This document shows, piece after piece, positions 1 through 6,451 of a DNA stretch of 10,178 nt. Each line of letters opens with the position of its first letter. The stretch's first letter is position 1. The notes beneath the pieces are model-generated. The model ran no database searches, was not told where the DNA came from, and saw only the letters and a list, made by a program, of their open reading frames with translations. The translations under genes and the position numbers were made by a program. Origin of the DNA: Nitrospirota bacterium (lineage in GTDB: Bacteria; Nitrospinota_A; UBA7883); NCBI GenBank assembly GCA_011052055.1, contig DRJW01000389.1, positions 5,001 to 15,178 of the forward strand, given 5' to 3'.

Positions 1-125
1 GCAAGACCTCTCCCGCAAAATAAGTAATCCTTCAAGGCTGGATCGACAAGATGGAAGGGGTGGATACGTTCTTTCAGATAGTGATGCTGGAGGGGAATTG
101 AGGAGGCGCTAATTTAATAGCTCTG

Positions 126-1592
126 TTATTTTTTCGACAGGAATGAGAAGACTTTACTCCTGAATCCTGACATTTTGCGTTCCCCTTCCGGCTTCGCGCT
201 GGTCGGGTCGATAACGTGCAAAGTAAACGGGCCGATCCGGATTTCATCGGATGGCGTCACTTCCGTCTTCTCTATTTTTCCGCCGTTTACGAAAGTGCCG
301 TTATTGCTTTTGAGGTCCTCGATAAATACGGATCTGTTTTCCAGATAAATCTTCGCGTGCTTGCGGGAGACTACAGGTTTGGCCAGGGTAATACCGCAGT
401 CGGCGGTGCGGCCGATCATAAGGGGTATGTCCGACAGGTCGTTGTGGGCTATAATCTGGCCGTTCTCTTCAATGACGATCTGGAAAAGCCTCGACAGGCT
501 GAACGCGATGGTGGCGTCTGGATCGTCTTTCGCTTTAACGTCCGGCTGATCCGCCGCCAGCGACTGGAAAGTAAGCTTCACCGGGCCGATCAAAAACTCG
601 TCTCCGTTTTTCATCTCATGGTGATATATTTTCTTGCCGTTATGGAGCACGCTCATCTTGCTACCAAGATCCTCCATGAAATATTTCCCTTCTTTCATAA
701 TCACTCTTGCGTGCCTGCGGGAGACAATCTGCTCGGACAAAACGATGTCAACTTTTGAGGATCGCCCTATTATTAGCTCATTTTTAATGAGTTCATACGT
801 AGAGGCCGGTTTTCCTTTTTGCTCCACCAGCATCCTTCCCTGGCTGGTATCGGCGGTAAGCTGTTCGTCCGCCGGTCTTTCATCTGTTGTAACCGCTGGC
901 ATGTCGCCTGTAACCGCGCCGTCGGCGTAGATATCTTTAGCCGGATCATACTCCCCCTTTTTAAAGAGCTCCATCTCAGCTGGCATCCATAAGGCCTTAT
1001 ACACTTTTTGCGGCCCTATCTTGCCTTTTAGCCTGGCTTCTTTTAAGAAGACAAGGCATAAATCCTTGTTTTCCGTGGCCAGTTTGTATGTATCGTGGCT
1101 CATCAGGATTTCTCTTGGCTCGGCCAGCGCCTCAAACCTTTGAGCCACGTTTACGACATCGCCGTGAACGTCCTTTTTCTCCACCAGCCCCAGCCCGGTG
1201 TTCAGCCCGCATCGGATCAGAAGCGGCGTCTCGCATATTTCCGAGTTGTATTTTTCGATTCCAAGCTGGATTTGTATAGCGGCTTTTACAGCGTCGCCAA
1301 CATCTTCAAAATAAGACATCGTGCCGTCGCCCATGGTTTTTACAAGGCATCCGTTATTCGATTTGATGATGGGAAAAACAATGTCGTTATGGTTTTTCAA
1401 TATGGCGCGCATAGCAAGATCGCCCAATAACTCGCTCATCCTGGTTGAGCCAGTCAGGTCGGTGAACATCATCGTGATTTTCCTTGTGAACTTACGCTTG
1501 ATGATAGAGTCGAGTTTCTCTTTCTCGCGCAGAAGCTCTTCGAGGTCTATGCCTTCAGATGTCCCCTCGGACTGATCTTCTTGTTTACTCAT
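126..1592 (-). CDS. Class III adenylate/guanylate cyclase with two C-terminal FHA domains
   Basis: Cytosolic nucleotide cyclase, probably making cAMP from ATP, fused to two phosphothreonine-reading FHA domains. Numbering is from the ATG at 1592 (488 aa). The catalytic domain covers about residues 34-200. Both metal-binding Asp are visible (D45 in MFTDLTGST, D89 in KTMGDG). Lys85 and Asp145 sit at the ATP-specifying positions, and Asn148 and Arg152 are the transition-state pair (DVVNVAQR), so it should be active. FHA1 (about 260-345) has IIGR and SRRH, but its usual NGT segment reads MSV. FHA2 (about 370-460) has IGR, SRKHA and NNGTFVNG intact. I see no membrane segment or signal peptide. An acidic linker of about 60 residues joins cyclase and FHA1. 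The ATG has GGCGG upstream. An in-frame GTG at 1610 (494 aa) is the alternative start. It probably has its own promoter (1689-1717). The combination suggests cyclase control by Ser/Thr phosphorylation, which is inference. Confidence 0.93.
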   Translation of the reverse strand: MSKQEDQSEGTSEGIDLEELLREKEKLDSIIKRKFTRKITMMFTDLTGSTRMSELLGDLAMRAILKNHNDIVFPIIKSNNGCLVKTMGDGTMSYFEDVGDAVKAAIQIQLGIEKYNSEICETPLLIRCGLNTGLGLVEKKDVHGDVVNVAQRFEALAEPREILMSHDTYKLATENKDLCLVFLKEARLKGKIGPQKVYKALWMPAEMELFKKGEYDPAKDIYADGAVTGDMPAVTTDERPADEQLTADTSQGRMLVEQKGKPASTYELIKNELIIGRSSKVDIVLSEQIVSRRHARVIMKEGKYFMEDLGSKMSVLHNGKKIYHHEMKNGDEFLIGPVKLTFQSLAADQPDVKAKDDPDATIAFSLSRLFQIVIEENGQIIAHNDLSDIPLMIGRTADCGITLAKPVVSRKHAKIYLENRSVFIEDLKSNNGTFVNGGKIEKTEVTPSDEIRIGPFTLHVIDPTSAKPEGERKMSGFRSKVFSFLSKK

Positions 1593-1619
1593 CGCTCCGC
1601 CTGATGCCACCCGGTAATT

Positions 1620-1648
1620 CTTTTAAACACGCCCTTTTAAACACGCCC
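1620..1648. repeat. Two-copy 14-bp perfect tandem repeat upstream of the cyclase gene
   Basis: TTTTAAACACGCCC occurs twice head to tail (1621-1634 and 1635-1648), with the period extending one base to 1620. It lies between the predicted promoter at 1689-1717 and the cyclase start, so it would be in the 5' untranslated leader. It could be a regulator half-site pair or a replication-slippage duplication; the sequence does not decide. Confidence 0.8.
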
Positions 1649-1688
1649 CTGCGCCCAAAGTCAAATTATGACACACCACAAGGTAATC

Positions 1689-1717
1689 ATTATACTTTCA
1701 CATCGATTTTAACTCAA
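1689..1717 (-). promoter_or_regulatory. Sigma-70-like promoter for the FHA cyclase gene
   Basis: On the minus strand a perfect -10 TATAAT (plus-strand 1689-1694) is preceded by TTGAGT (1712-1717) with a 17-nt spacer. It points at the cyclase start about 95 nt downstream. The -35 hexamer includes the 4-bp TCAA that flanks the repeat element at 1718, so the insertion junction forms part of the promoter. A weaker alternative, TTGACT with TTTAAA at 17 nt, lies closer to the gene. Confidence 0.55.
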
Positions 1718-1895
1718 GGGAGCCTCTAACAATTGGTTTCGTGGCGAAAACGGATGAGATGGTTTCTCACAAGGAGGAGGGAGCAAATTCCCGCAAGCGT
1801 ATGGGAGCATACGTTGAGGACAATTTGGACACGCCGACGACGTGAGAGGGCATGTCGTACGTTTACAGCAGAAATCGAATTTTTTAGAGGTTCCC
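1718..1895. mobile_element. 178-bp MITE-like element with terminal inverted repeats and a 4-bp target duplication
   Basis: The left end reads GGGAGCCTCTAACAATT. The right end, reverse-complemented, reads GGGAACCTCTAAAAAATTCG: 14 of the first 17 bases match ungapped. Both ends are flanked by directly repeated TCAA (1714-1717 and 1896-1899), as expected for a target-site duplication. The interior has no transposase and is centred on an imperfect hairpin (1784-1827). Two other places in the window carry the same end sequence (6375 and 10072), and the one at 10072 also carries the same core, so this is a dispersed family. It is non-autonomous if mobile at all. I do not assign it to a named IS family. 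Confidence 0.7.
1784..1827. other. Central conserved stem-loop of the MITE-like element
   Basis: Outer arms CAAATT (1784-1789) and AATTTG (1822-1827) pair. An inner stem CGTATG (1798-1803) and CATACG (1808-1813) closes a GGAG loop. Between the helices lie two unpaired segments, CCGCAAG (1791-1797) and TGAGGAC (1815-1821). Their complements, CTTGCGG and GTCCTCA, recur exactly in the copy at the right edge of the window (10145-10175) with the same 31-nt total length. Conserved loops with a changing stem point to a structure that is recognised as RNA or as single-stranded DNA. Confidence 0.65.
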
Positions 1896-2015
1896 TCAAG
1901 ACGTTGGCGCTAAAAGCCGGAACATGGGCGATACAGGGCGGGAAACTGTTGGGAGCCTGTTATTTATAATGAGGTTTTTTCTTGCGAGTAACGTCTCCGC
2001 CAGTTGCCAGAGCCC
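1896..2015. other. Intergenic remainder between the repeat element and the mlaD-like gene
   Basis: Together with the repeat element and the cyclase promoter region, this completes the gene-free interval 1593-2015. I find no convincing ORF, no hairpin followed by a T-run for the mlaD-like gene, and no RNA gene. The only structure noted is AGACGTT near 1900 with its complement AACGTCT near 1991, too short and too far apart to interpret. Confidence 0.5.
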
Positions 2016-3515
2016 TCACCTCATGCCTGCGACCATTTTCAGGACGTTCTCATCAAACATGATGCCGCCGCCGAACAGGAAAGTCCTGTAATATTCGTTT
2101 AGCAACTCGTCGCCTCCCAGATAGAAATAGACGTACTTTTGGACGTTCCACCTCAACTGCGCTTTTATCTGGGCGTTGTCGGTGTTGTTGTCGTAACCGG
2201 CCAGATTGAACGCTTCCACAGAGGCCATCAGCTTGTCGCCAAACATGTAAAGGTCGACCCCTGCGCCTGCGGACGACTCTATCAACCCGGCTCGCAAAGT
2301 AATGTCTGATATGCGTTTTGCCATAGTAATGGTGTAAAGCAGAGAATTTAATGTATTCCGGGTAATCGCGGGGTCATCATCGCGGCGGATATCCTCGCTC
2401 AACTCCAGCAGGTAATATCTATCCTCGCGAGGTTCGATCTTTAAAGAGAAAAAAGACTTCCCTTCCTTCATTTGCGACTGCCATTCTCCTCTGAGTCCCA
2501 GCGATATGCGAAGCTCCTCGGCCTTGCCTATAAATTTCCCGGCGCCAGAAAGGGTCTTGTTGAGGTTATCGTATACCTCTTCATCGTTGACCAGCTTGCC
2601 TATTGTCCCCTCGCCTCTTTCTATCTTGCTGGTGACTTTTTCCACCGACCCGCTAACTTTTTTTATGGAAACCATAACTTCGTCTATTTTCGCCGAGGCG
2701 GTGGCCATGTTATCGAAGGTGATTTTAAGGTTTTTCCTGTTTTCCTTCAGCATCTCGTTAAAATTGGTCGTCAGCTCTTTGATATTGGCTATACCATCTG
2801 TCAAATTATCTTTGTTGCGTTCTATAATCTCCCTTAATCCAGATGATATCTTTTCGAGGTTGGCCGCCATAGTCGGCGCGTTTTTGGAAAACGCCTCCGA
2901 TATGATTGAGAAATTATCCAAGGTGATTTTTAAAGATTTTCTGTTTTCGGCGAGGATCGCCTTCATGTTCGCCGAGGCCTCGTCTATGTTCTTTAAGATG
3001 TTTTTAAGCGACTGCTCCCCTTCCAGTGTGCCGAAAACATTTTTGAGCGATGATGTCACAGACCTGACATCCTCCATCGCCTCTCCTACCTTGTTGACGA
3101 TATCGCTAACGTCCGTCGGCTCCTGTACGCGCTTAAGCGTCTCCCCTTGCTTTATAAACGGTTGATCTTTCGTGCCCTGGACAATCTCGATATACTTCTC
3201 GCCCAAAAGCCCGGATGTCCTGATAGTGGCCAGCGCGTTTTTGCGTATTCCCGCCTTACGGGTCAACCGGGCCTTCACGCTGGCATGGTCTTCGTTCAGA
3301 ACGATATCTTCTATATATCCTATCTCCACACCAGACAGTTTTACCTTCGAGCGAAGCTCCACTCCAGATACGGATCTGAAATTTATATTGAAAGAAAATT
3401 CTCCCGGCCCGCCAAAAAAAGAAATGCCGGCGGTCTTCACGGACAGATATATCAGGGCGGCGGCGGTAGCGAGGGTTAAAAGCCCGACTCTTGTCTCCGG
3501 CGTTAACGATTTCAT
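2016..3515 (-). CDS. mlaD: MlaD/MCE-family lipid transporter protein with long helical region and barrel-like C-terminus
   Basis: Substrate-binding, periplasm-spanning part of an Mla-type ABC lipid transporter, 499 aa. An N-terminal membrane anchor lies at about residues 9-31. The MCE domain (about 38-128) shows the typical VxLSGVEIGYIEDI and TSGLLGEKYIEI segments. Residues about 135-330 are a long helical, coiled-coil-like stretch containing two near-identical motifs, ENRKSLKITLDN (190-201) and ENRKNLKITFDN (258-269), then the family motif GEGTIGKLVNDEEVYDNL (301-318). Residues about 333-499 change character: alternating hydrophobic/polar strands with many Tyr, Phe and Gly and charged turns, like an outer-membrane beta-barrel or beta-sheet domain. 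This is much longer than E. coli MlaD (about 180 aa). It starts 14 nt after mlaF, so it is co-transcribed. The MCE identity is firm. The C-terminal domain assignment is inference from composition. Confidence 0.93.
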   Translation of the reverse strand: MKSLTPETRVGLLTLATAAALIYLSVKTAGISFFGGPGEFSFNINFRSVSGVELRSKVKLSGVEIGYIEDIVLNEDHASVKARLTRKAGIRKNALATIRTSGLLGEKYIEIVQGTKDQPFIKQGETLKRVQEPTDVSDIVNKVGEAMEDVRSVTSSLKNVFGTLEGEQSLKNILKNIDEASANMKAILAENRKSLKITLDNFSIISEAFSKNAPTMAANLEKISSGLREIIERNKDNLTDGIANIKELTTNFNEMLKENRKNLKITFDNMATASAKIDEVMVSIKKVSGSVEKVTSKIERGEGTIGKLVNDEEVYDNLNKTLSGAGKFIGKAEELRISLGLRGEWQSQMKEGKSFFSLKIEPREDRYYLLELSEDIRRDDDPAITRNTLNSLLYTITMAKRISDITLRAGLIESSAGAGVDLYMFGDKLMASVEAFNLAGYDNNTDNAQIKAQLRWNVQKYVYFYLGGDELLNEYYRTFLFGGGIMFDENVLKMVAGMR

Positions 3516-3529
3516 TTATCCGCTCTTTA

Positions 3530-4306
3530 TCAGTTCCTTTTATAGATCGCTTCGGTTTCCCGTAAAACCTTACCAATGTAACAGAATTCCATCACTTCTG
3601 GTATCTTTGAGGCGAACACTTCGTCCGGCTTGCCCACAGCGGCGAATTTCCCATCTAAAAGCATCGCTATCGTGTCTGCGATCTTGTTGGCCGAGACCAT
3701 GTCGTGTGTGATGGTGACGGTAGTCGCGCCTATTTTTTTCTGTAGCGAGATTATAAGCTCGTTAATCTGATCGCACATAACCGGATCCAGTCCCGTTGTC
3801 GGCTCGTCGTAAAGAATGATTTCAGGCTCCATAGCTATGGCTCTGGCCAGTCCGGCCCTTTTTTTCATGCCGCCGGAAAGCTCCGCCGGCTTTAAATTCT
3901 CCACGTTATATAAACCTACCATATCCAGTTTTTCTGTTACTATCTTCTCCCTGTCGCGCCTGGGCAGGCTCGTATGCTCTTTTAGCGCGAACCCGACGTT
4001 TTCGCCAATGGTTAACGAGTCAAAAAGCGCCGCCCCCTGAAACAGCATCCCGAACTTCCGCCGCAGATCGTTGAGATCTGTCTCATTTAACGCCCCTACT
4101 TCTTTGCCGTCTACTATCACTCTTCCCGCGTCCGGCTTGAGCAGGCCTATCATATGCTTTATCAGCACCGATTTACCTGACCCGGAGCCGCCTATAACCA
4201 CCATAGACTCGCCGCGCGTGATCGTAAGATTCGCGCCGGTCAGGACTGCTTTGGCGCCGAACGCTTTATACAGATCGATAACTTGAATAATCGTGTCGTC
4301 CGCCAT
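3530..4306 (-). CDS. mlaF: MlaF-type ABC transporter ATP-binding protein
   Basis: Cytoplasmic ATPase of the MCE/Mla phospholipid transporter, 258 aa, the usual length for MlaF. All ABC motifs are intact: Walker A GGSGSGKS (39-46), Q-loop Gln90 in LFQGAALFDS (characteristic of the MlaF/Ttg2A group), signature LSGGM (143-147), Walker B IILYDEPT with Asp167 and Glu168, D-loop TGLD (171-174) and switch His201. The ATG lies 4 nt after the mlaE stop codon. The only Shine-Dalgarno-like sequence is the end of the nine-G run that closes mlaE (GGGGGTGACAAA before ATG), so translation is probably coupled to mlaE. It is followed 14 nt later by the mlaD-like gene. It pairs with the MlaE permease and energises lipid movement. 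Confidence 0.95.
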   Translation of the reverse strand: MADDTIIQVIDLYKAFGAKAVLTGANLTITRGESMVVIGGSGSGKSVLIKHMIGLLKPDAGRVIVDGKEVGALNETDLNDLRRKFGMLFQGAALFDSLTIGENVGFALKEHTSLPRRDREKIVTEKLDMVGLYNVENLKPAELSGGMKKRAGLARAIAMEPEIILYDEPTTGLDPVMCDQINELIISLQKKIGATTVTITHDMVSANKIADTIAMLLDGKFAAVGKPDEVFASKIPEVMEFCYIGKVLRETEAIYKRN

Positions 4307-4310
4307 TTTG

Positions 4311-5099
4311 TCACCCCCCCCCAGGAGCCTCGCCGAACAGGATCGCGGTTAATACGTAATCTACGATCAATATCAAGATTGACGATATTACAACAGAGCG
4401 CGTGGTGGCCTTGCCCACCCCTTCGGCCCCCCCTTCGGTGTAGAACCCCTGGTAACAGCAGACAACGCCGATTATGGCTCCGAAAACCATCGATTTGAAC
4501 AGGCCGGAGAAGATGTCGTTTAGCTTCAAAAATTCGAACGTCTTTTGCATATAGATGATCGGATTGGCGCCGAGCGTCCCGACCCCTATTCCCGCTCCGC
4601 CGAGGATTCCGACCGAATCGGCCACGATAACTAAAACCGGAAGCATTATCGTGGCGGCCAAAAAACGGGGGACGATCAGATATTTGACCGGATCGGCTGA
4701 AAGGGTGTAGAGGGCGTCTATCTGCTCGGTGACTTTCATCGTTCCAAGCTCGGCCGCCATGGCCGACCCGGCCCGGCCCGCGACAATAATACCGGTCAGA
4801 ACCGGGCCCAGCTCTCTGGTCATCGAAATGGCGACGACGGTGCCCACCATAGTCTCGGCGCCGAACCGTTTGAAACCGATAAAGCTTTGCAACGCAAGCA
4901 CGCCGCCGGTGGAAAGCGCGGTAATGGCGACAACCGGAACAGAGTAATAACCGATCTCCTGCATCTGCTCGAACACAGCCCTTATGCGAAAAGGAGGCCG
5001 GAAAATCCACCTGAAAATATCCCAGGTGAAAATCATGGCCTTGCCTGTGGCTGTCGCCGCCCAGATAATTTGCGCTCCAAGGCTCGATATCAAACTCAT
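4311..5099 (-). CDS. mlaE: MlaE-type ABC transporter permease
   Basis: Inner-membrane permease of the MCE/Mla lipid transport system, 262 aa, the usual family length. Hydrophobic segments fall at about residues 50-75, 98-118, 143-170, 195-217 and 235-256. An amphipathic N-terminus is rich in aromatic residues. The family hallmark RELGPVLTGIIVAGRAGSA (95-113), followed by EQIDAL (125-130), is intact; this region contacts the ATPase. The ATG at 5099 has only a weak GCGGG upstream. The C-terminus is EAPGGG, encoded by CCT plus nine consecutive G and then TGA. That run makes the end of the protein vulnerable to slippage (see findings). It lies 49 nt after alr and 4 nt before mlaF, so it is the first gene of the transporter cassette and possibly transcribed from alr or dnaB. 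Confidence 0.95.
   Translation of the reverse strand: MSLISSLGAQIIWAATATGKAMIFTWDIFRWIFRPPFRIRAVFEQMQEIGYYSVPVVAITALSTGGVLALQSFIGFKRFGAETMVGTVVAISMTRELGPVLTGIIVAGRAGSAMAAELGTMKVTEQIDALYTLSADPVKYLIVPRFLAATIMLPVLVIVADSVGILGGAGIGVGTLGANPIIYMQKTFEFLKLNDIFSGLFKSMVFGAIIGVVCCYQGFYTEGGAEGVGKATTRSVVISSILILIVDYVLTAILFGEAPGGG
4314..4322. repeat. Nine-base G/C homopolymer at the mlaE-mlaF junction
   Basis: Nine consecutive C on the plus strand (G on the coding strand) form the last three sense codons of mlaE, directly before its TGA stop. It is by far the longest G/C run in the window. With eight G the mlaE frame would run past TGA as GGT GAC AAA ATG into the mlaF frame. With ten it would read into a third frame and stop at 4240. 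Confidence 0.9.
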
Positions 5100-5148
5100 A
5101 ACCCGCTTTATATAAACACTTTTATTCGTAAAACACGCTCCAACGGTT

Positions 5149-6291
5149 TCACCGCGCGGCGCCGGTCGAGGATCGGCTCACTTTTCCGCCCTGAAGATAA
5201 ACACGCGGCAAACGCCAGCTTATGCCGCACATTATCTCATATGATATTGTGTCGAGCGCGCGGGCGAGCTTTTTCATCGGCATGGTCTGCCGGCCGTCGG
5301 AGCCGATCAGGGTAACAGTGTCGCCGACTTTGACTTTAAGTCCCGTAACATCGAAAAGGCAATTGTCCATGCAGATAATTCCTATCTGTCGAATCTTTTT
5401 CCCGCCTATAATAGCATGCGCCTTGTTAGACAGACCTCGCGAATATCCATCCGCGTACCCGACGCGCGCGACGGCCACCTTGCGCCTGCCCGGGCTTATC
5501 CAGGTCATACCGTAGGAGACCGGCTCTCCTTTTTTCACTTCTCTTACAAGGGCCACTTTAGCTCGTAAGCTTAAAATCGGCTTGAGCCCTGCGTCTTTCC
5601 CTCCAAACTCCTGCACACCGTAAACACCGATACCAGGCCGGGCAAGCTCATGCCTCGACGCTGGATGGAGGAAAATGGCGCCGGTGTTGGCTGTATGCCG
5701 GGGAGGAATGGCAATTCCGGCGGAGGCGGCGGACGAGAGAATGTCGTCAAATAGCGTAAGCTGTGCTTTTGTCATCTTGCTACGTGGCTTGTCGGAGTCG
5801 GCCAGGTGGGTCATCACACCGGCAAGCGATATTTTTTTCATGCGGCTCACGCTTCTGAGGATCGTTAAAACATCCTCCGGCCCGGCCCCAAGCCGCGTCA
5901 TCCCGGTGTTGATTTTAAGATGGGCCGTCGCCATACGGCGGCCCGCTTTACCGGCGAGCGCTTTTGCTTCGGTCAATGAGCTTATGACAACCTCCAGACC
6001 GAGATTCACCGCCTCGCCCGCCTCCTCAAGAAAGACTCCGCCTAAGACTATGATCCTCCCCTTGATCCCATGTTTACGAAGGCGGACAGCCTCCCGCAAA
6101 GTCCATACGCAAAACGCCTCGACTTCGGATCTTGCGGAGAGCTGGCGGGCGATGGCCACGGCTCCGTGTCCGTAGGCGTCCGCCTTGATAACGGGCGCGA
6201 GAGGGGTTCCGGCTTTTCGGCTTATAAGGTCTATATTGGCGTGAAGCCTGTCGAGGTCGATCTCGACATGGGAAGGATAATCAAGTTTCAC
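5149..6291 (-). CDS. alr: Alanine racemase (PLP-dependent)
   Basis: Interconverts L- and D-alanine, supplying D-Ala for peptidoglycan cross-links; cytoplasmic. From the GTG at 6291 the protein is 380 aa, normal for Alr. The N-terminal barrel carries the PLP lysine in VIKADAYGHG (Lys36). KINTGMTRLG holds the Lys/Arg pair equivalent to Lys129/Arg136 of the Geobacillus enzyme. RPGIGVYG holds the Arg that contacts the PLP ring nitrogen. The second catalytic base is the Tyr of SYGMTW (Tyr260). The C-terminal domain has ICMDN, where CMDQ is commoner. GTG is preferred because the sequence then begins KLDYPSHVEIDLDRL, as Alr proteins usually do, with GGGGCGG upstream. A TTG at 6336 (395 aa) is the alternative, but a hairpin overlaps its ribosome-binding region. 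It follows dnaB, a common order in Gram-negative genomes. Confidence 0.95.
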   Translation of the reverse strand: MKLDYPSHVEIDLDRLHANIDLISRKAGTPLAPVIKADAYGHGAVAIARQLSARSEVEAFCVWTLREAVRLRKHGIKGRIIVLGGVFLEEAGEAVNLGLEVVISSLTEAKALAGKAGRRMATAHLKINTGMTRLGAGPEDVLTILRSVSRMKKISLAGVMTHLADSDKPRSKMTKAQLTLFDDILSSAASAGIAIPPRHTANTGAIFLHPASRHELARPGIGVYGVQEFGGKDAGLKPILSLRAKVALVREVKKGEPVSYGMTWISPGRRKVAVARVGYADGYSRGLSNKAHAIIGGKKIRQIGIICMDNCLFDVTGLKVKVGDTVTLIGSDGRQTMPMKKLARALDTISYEIMCGISWRLPRVYLQGGKVSRSSTGAAR

Positions 6292-6337
6292 TATAGCGCC
6301 GCCCCGCCGGTAAACCGGTTTGAAAATCAGTGACAAG

Positions 6338-6361
6338 GCCGGATGGCTCCGCTCCTCCGGC
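6338..6361. other. Stem-loop upstream of alr
   Basis: GCCGGA (6338-6343) and TCCGGC (6356-6361) form a perfect 6-bp GC-rich stem with a 12-nt loop. On the alr strand the structure contains the purine stretch GGAGGAGCGGAG, the best Shine-Dalgarno-like sequence nearby, and would partly hide it. There is no T-run after it on the minus strand, and only GTTTT on the plus strand, so it is not a good terminator. Confidence 0.4.
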
Positions 6362-6374
6362 GTTTTAGATTGAT

Positions 6375-6414
6375 GGGAACCTCCAAAAATTCATTTGTGC
6401 CATAAACGGCTCTA
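6375..6414. repeat. Solo end of the dispersed GGGAACCTC repeat family
   Basis: This 40-bp segment matches the start of the copy at 10072-10111 at 31 of 40 positions without gaps, and its first bases match the right end of the 1718-1895 element (GGGAACCTC then A-rich then TTC). It lies in the 115-160 bp gap between dnaB and alr. I find no second end and no central stem-loop to the right, where dnaB begins at 6452, so it is probably a truncated or decayed copy. It ends about 84 nt upstream of the alr GTG. Confidence 0.6.
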
Positions 6415-6451
6415 CCGCTCCACAAAGGCATTGGCCGCAGGCGTCTTTAAA

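Noticed and set aside
2..109. Possible C-terminus of a plus-strand gene entering from the left
   Set aside because: Frame 2 is open from the edge to a TAA at 107-109. Frame 3 reads a protein-like stretch with DKMEGVDTFFQIVMLEGN to TGA at 99-101 but has a TAA at 21-23. Too little sequence to choose between them.
1741..1845. Plus-strand 34-codon frame inside the element, beginning GTG
   Set aside because: It looks somewhat protein-like, but it overlaps the conserved hairpin, has no ribosome-binding site, and no matching frame can be shown in the other copies.
1733..1969. Plus-strand 78-codon frame (TTG start) spanning the repeat element
   Set aside because: It runs across the right end and target duplication of the element, has no ribosome-binding site and has an Arg/Trp-rich, non-protein-like composition.
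1898..1997. AGACGTT / AACGTCT inverted repeat flanking the gap after the mlaD-like gene
   Set aside because: Seven base pairs about 85 nt apart is expected by chance, and no T-run follows.
2506..3165. 219-codon plus-strand frame opposite the mlaD-like gene
   Set aside because: Shadow of the real gene: no family resemblance, Ser/Leu-rich composition produced by complementary codons, and no ribosome-binding site.
5107..5112. TATAAA upstream of mlaE as an internal promoter
   Set aside because: It is only 7 bp from the start codon and has no -35 at a proper distance.
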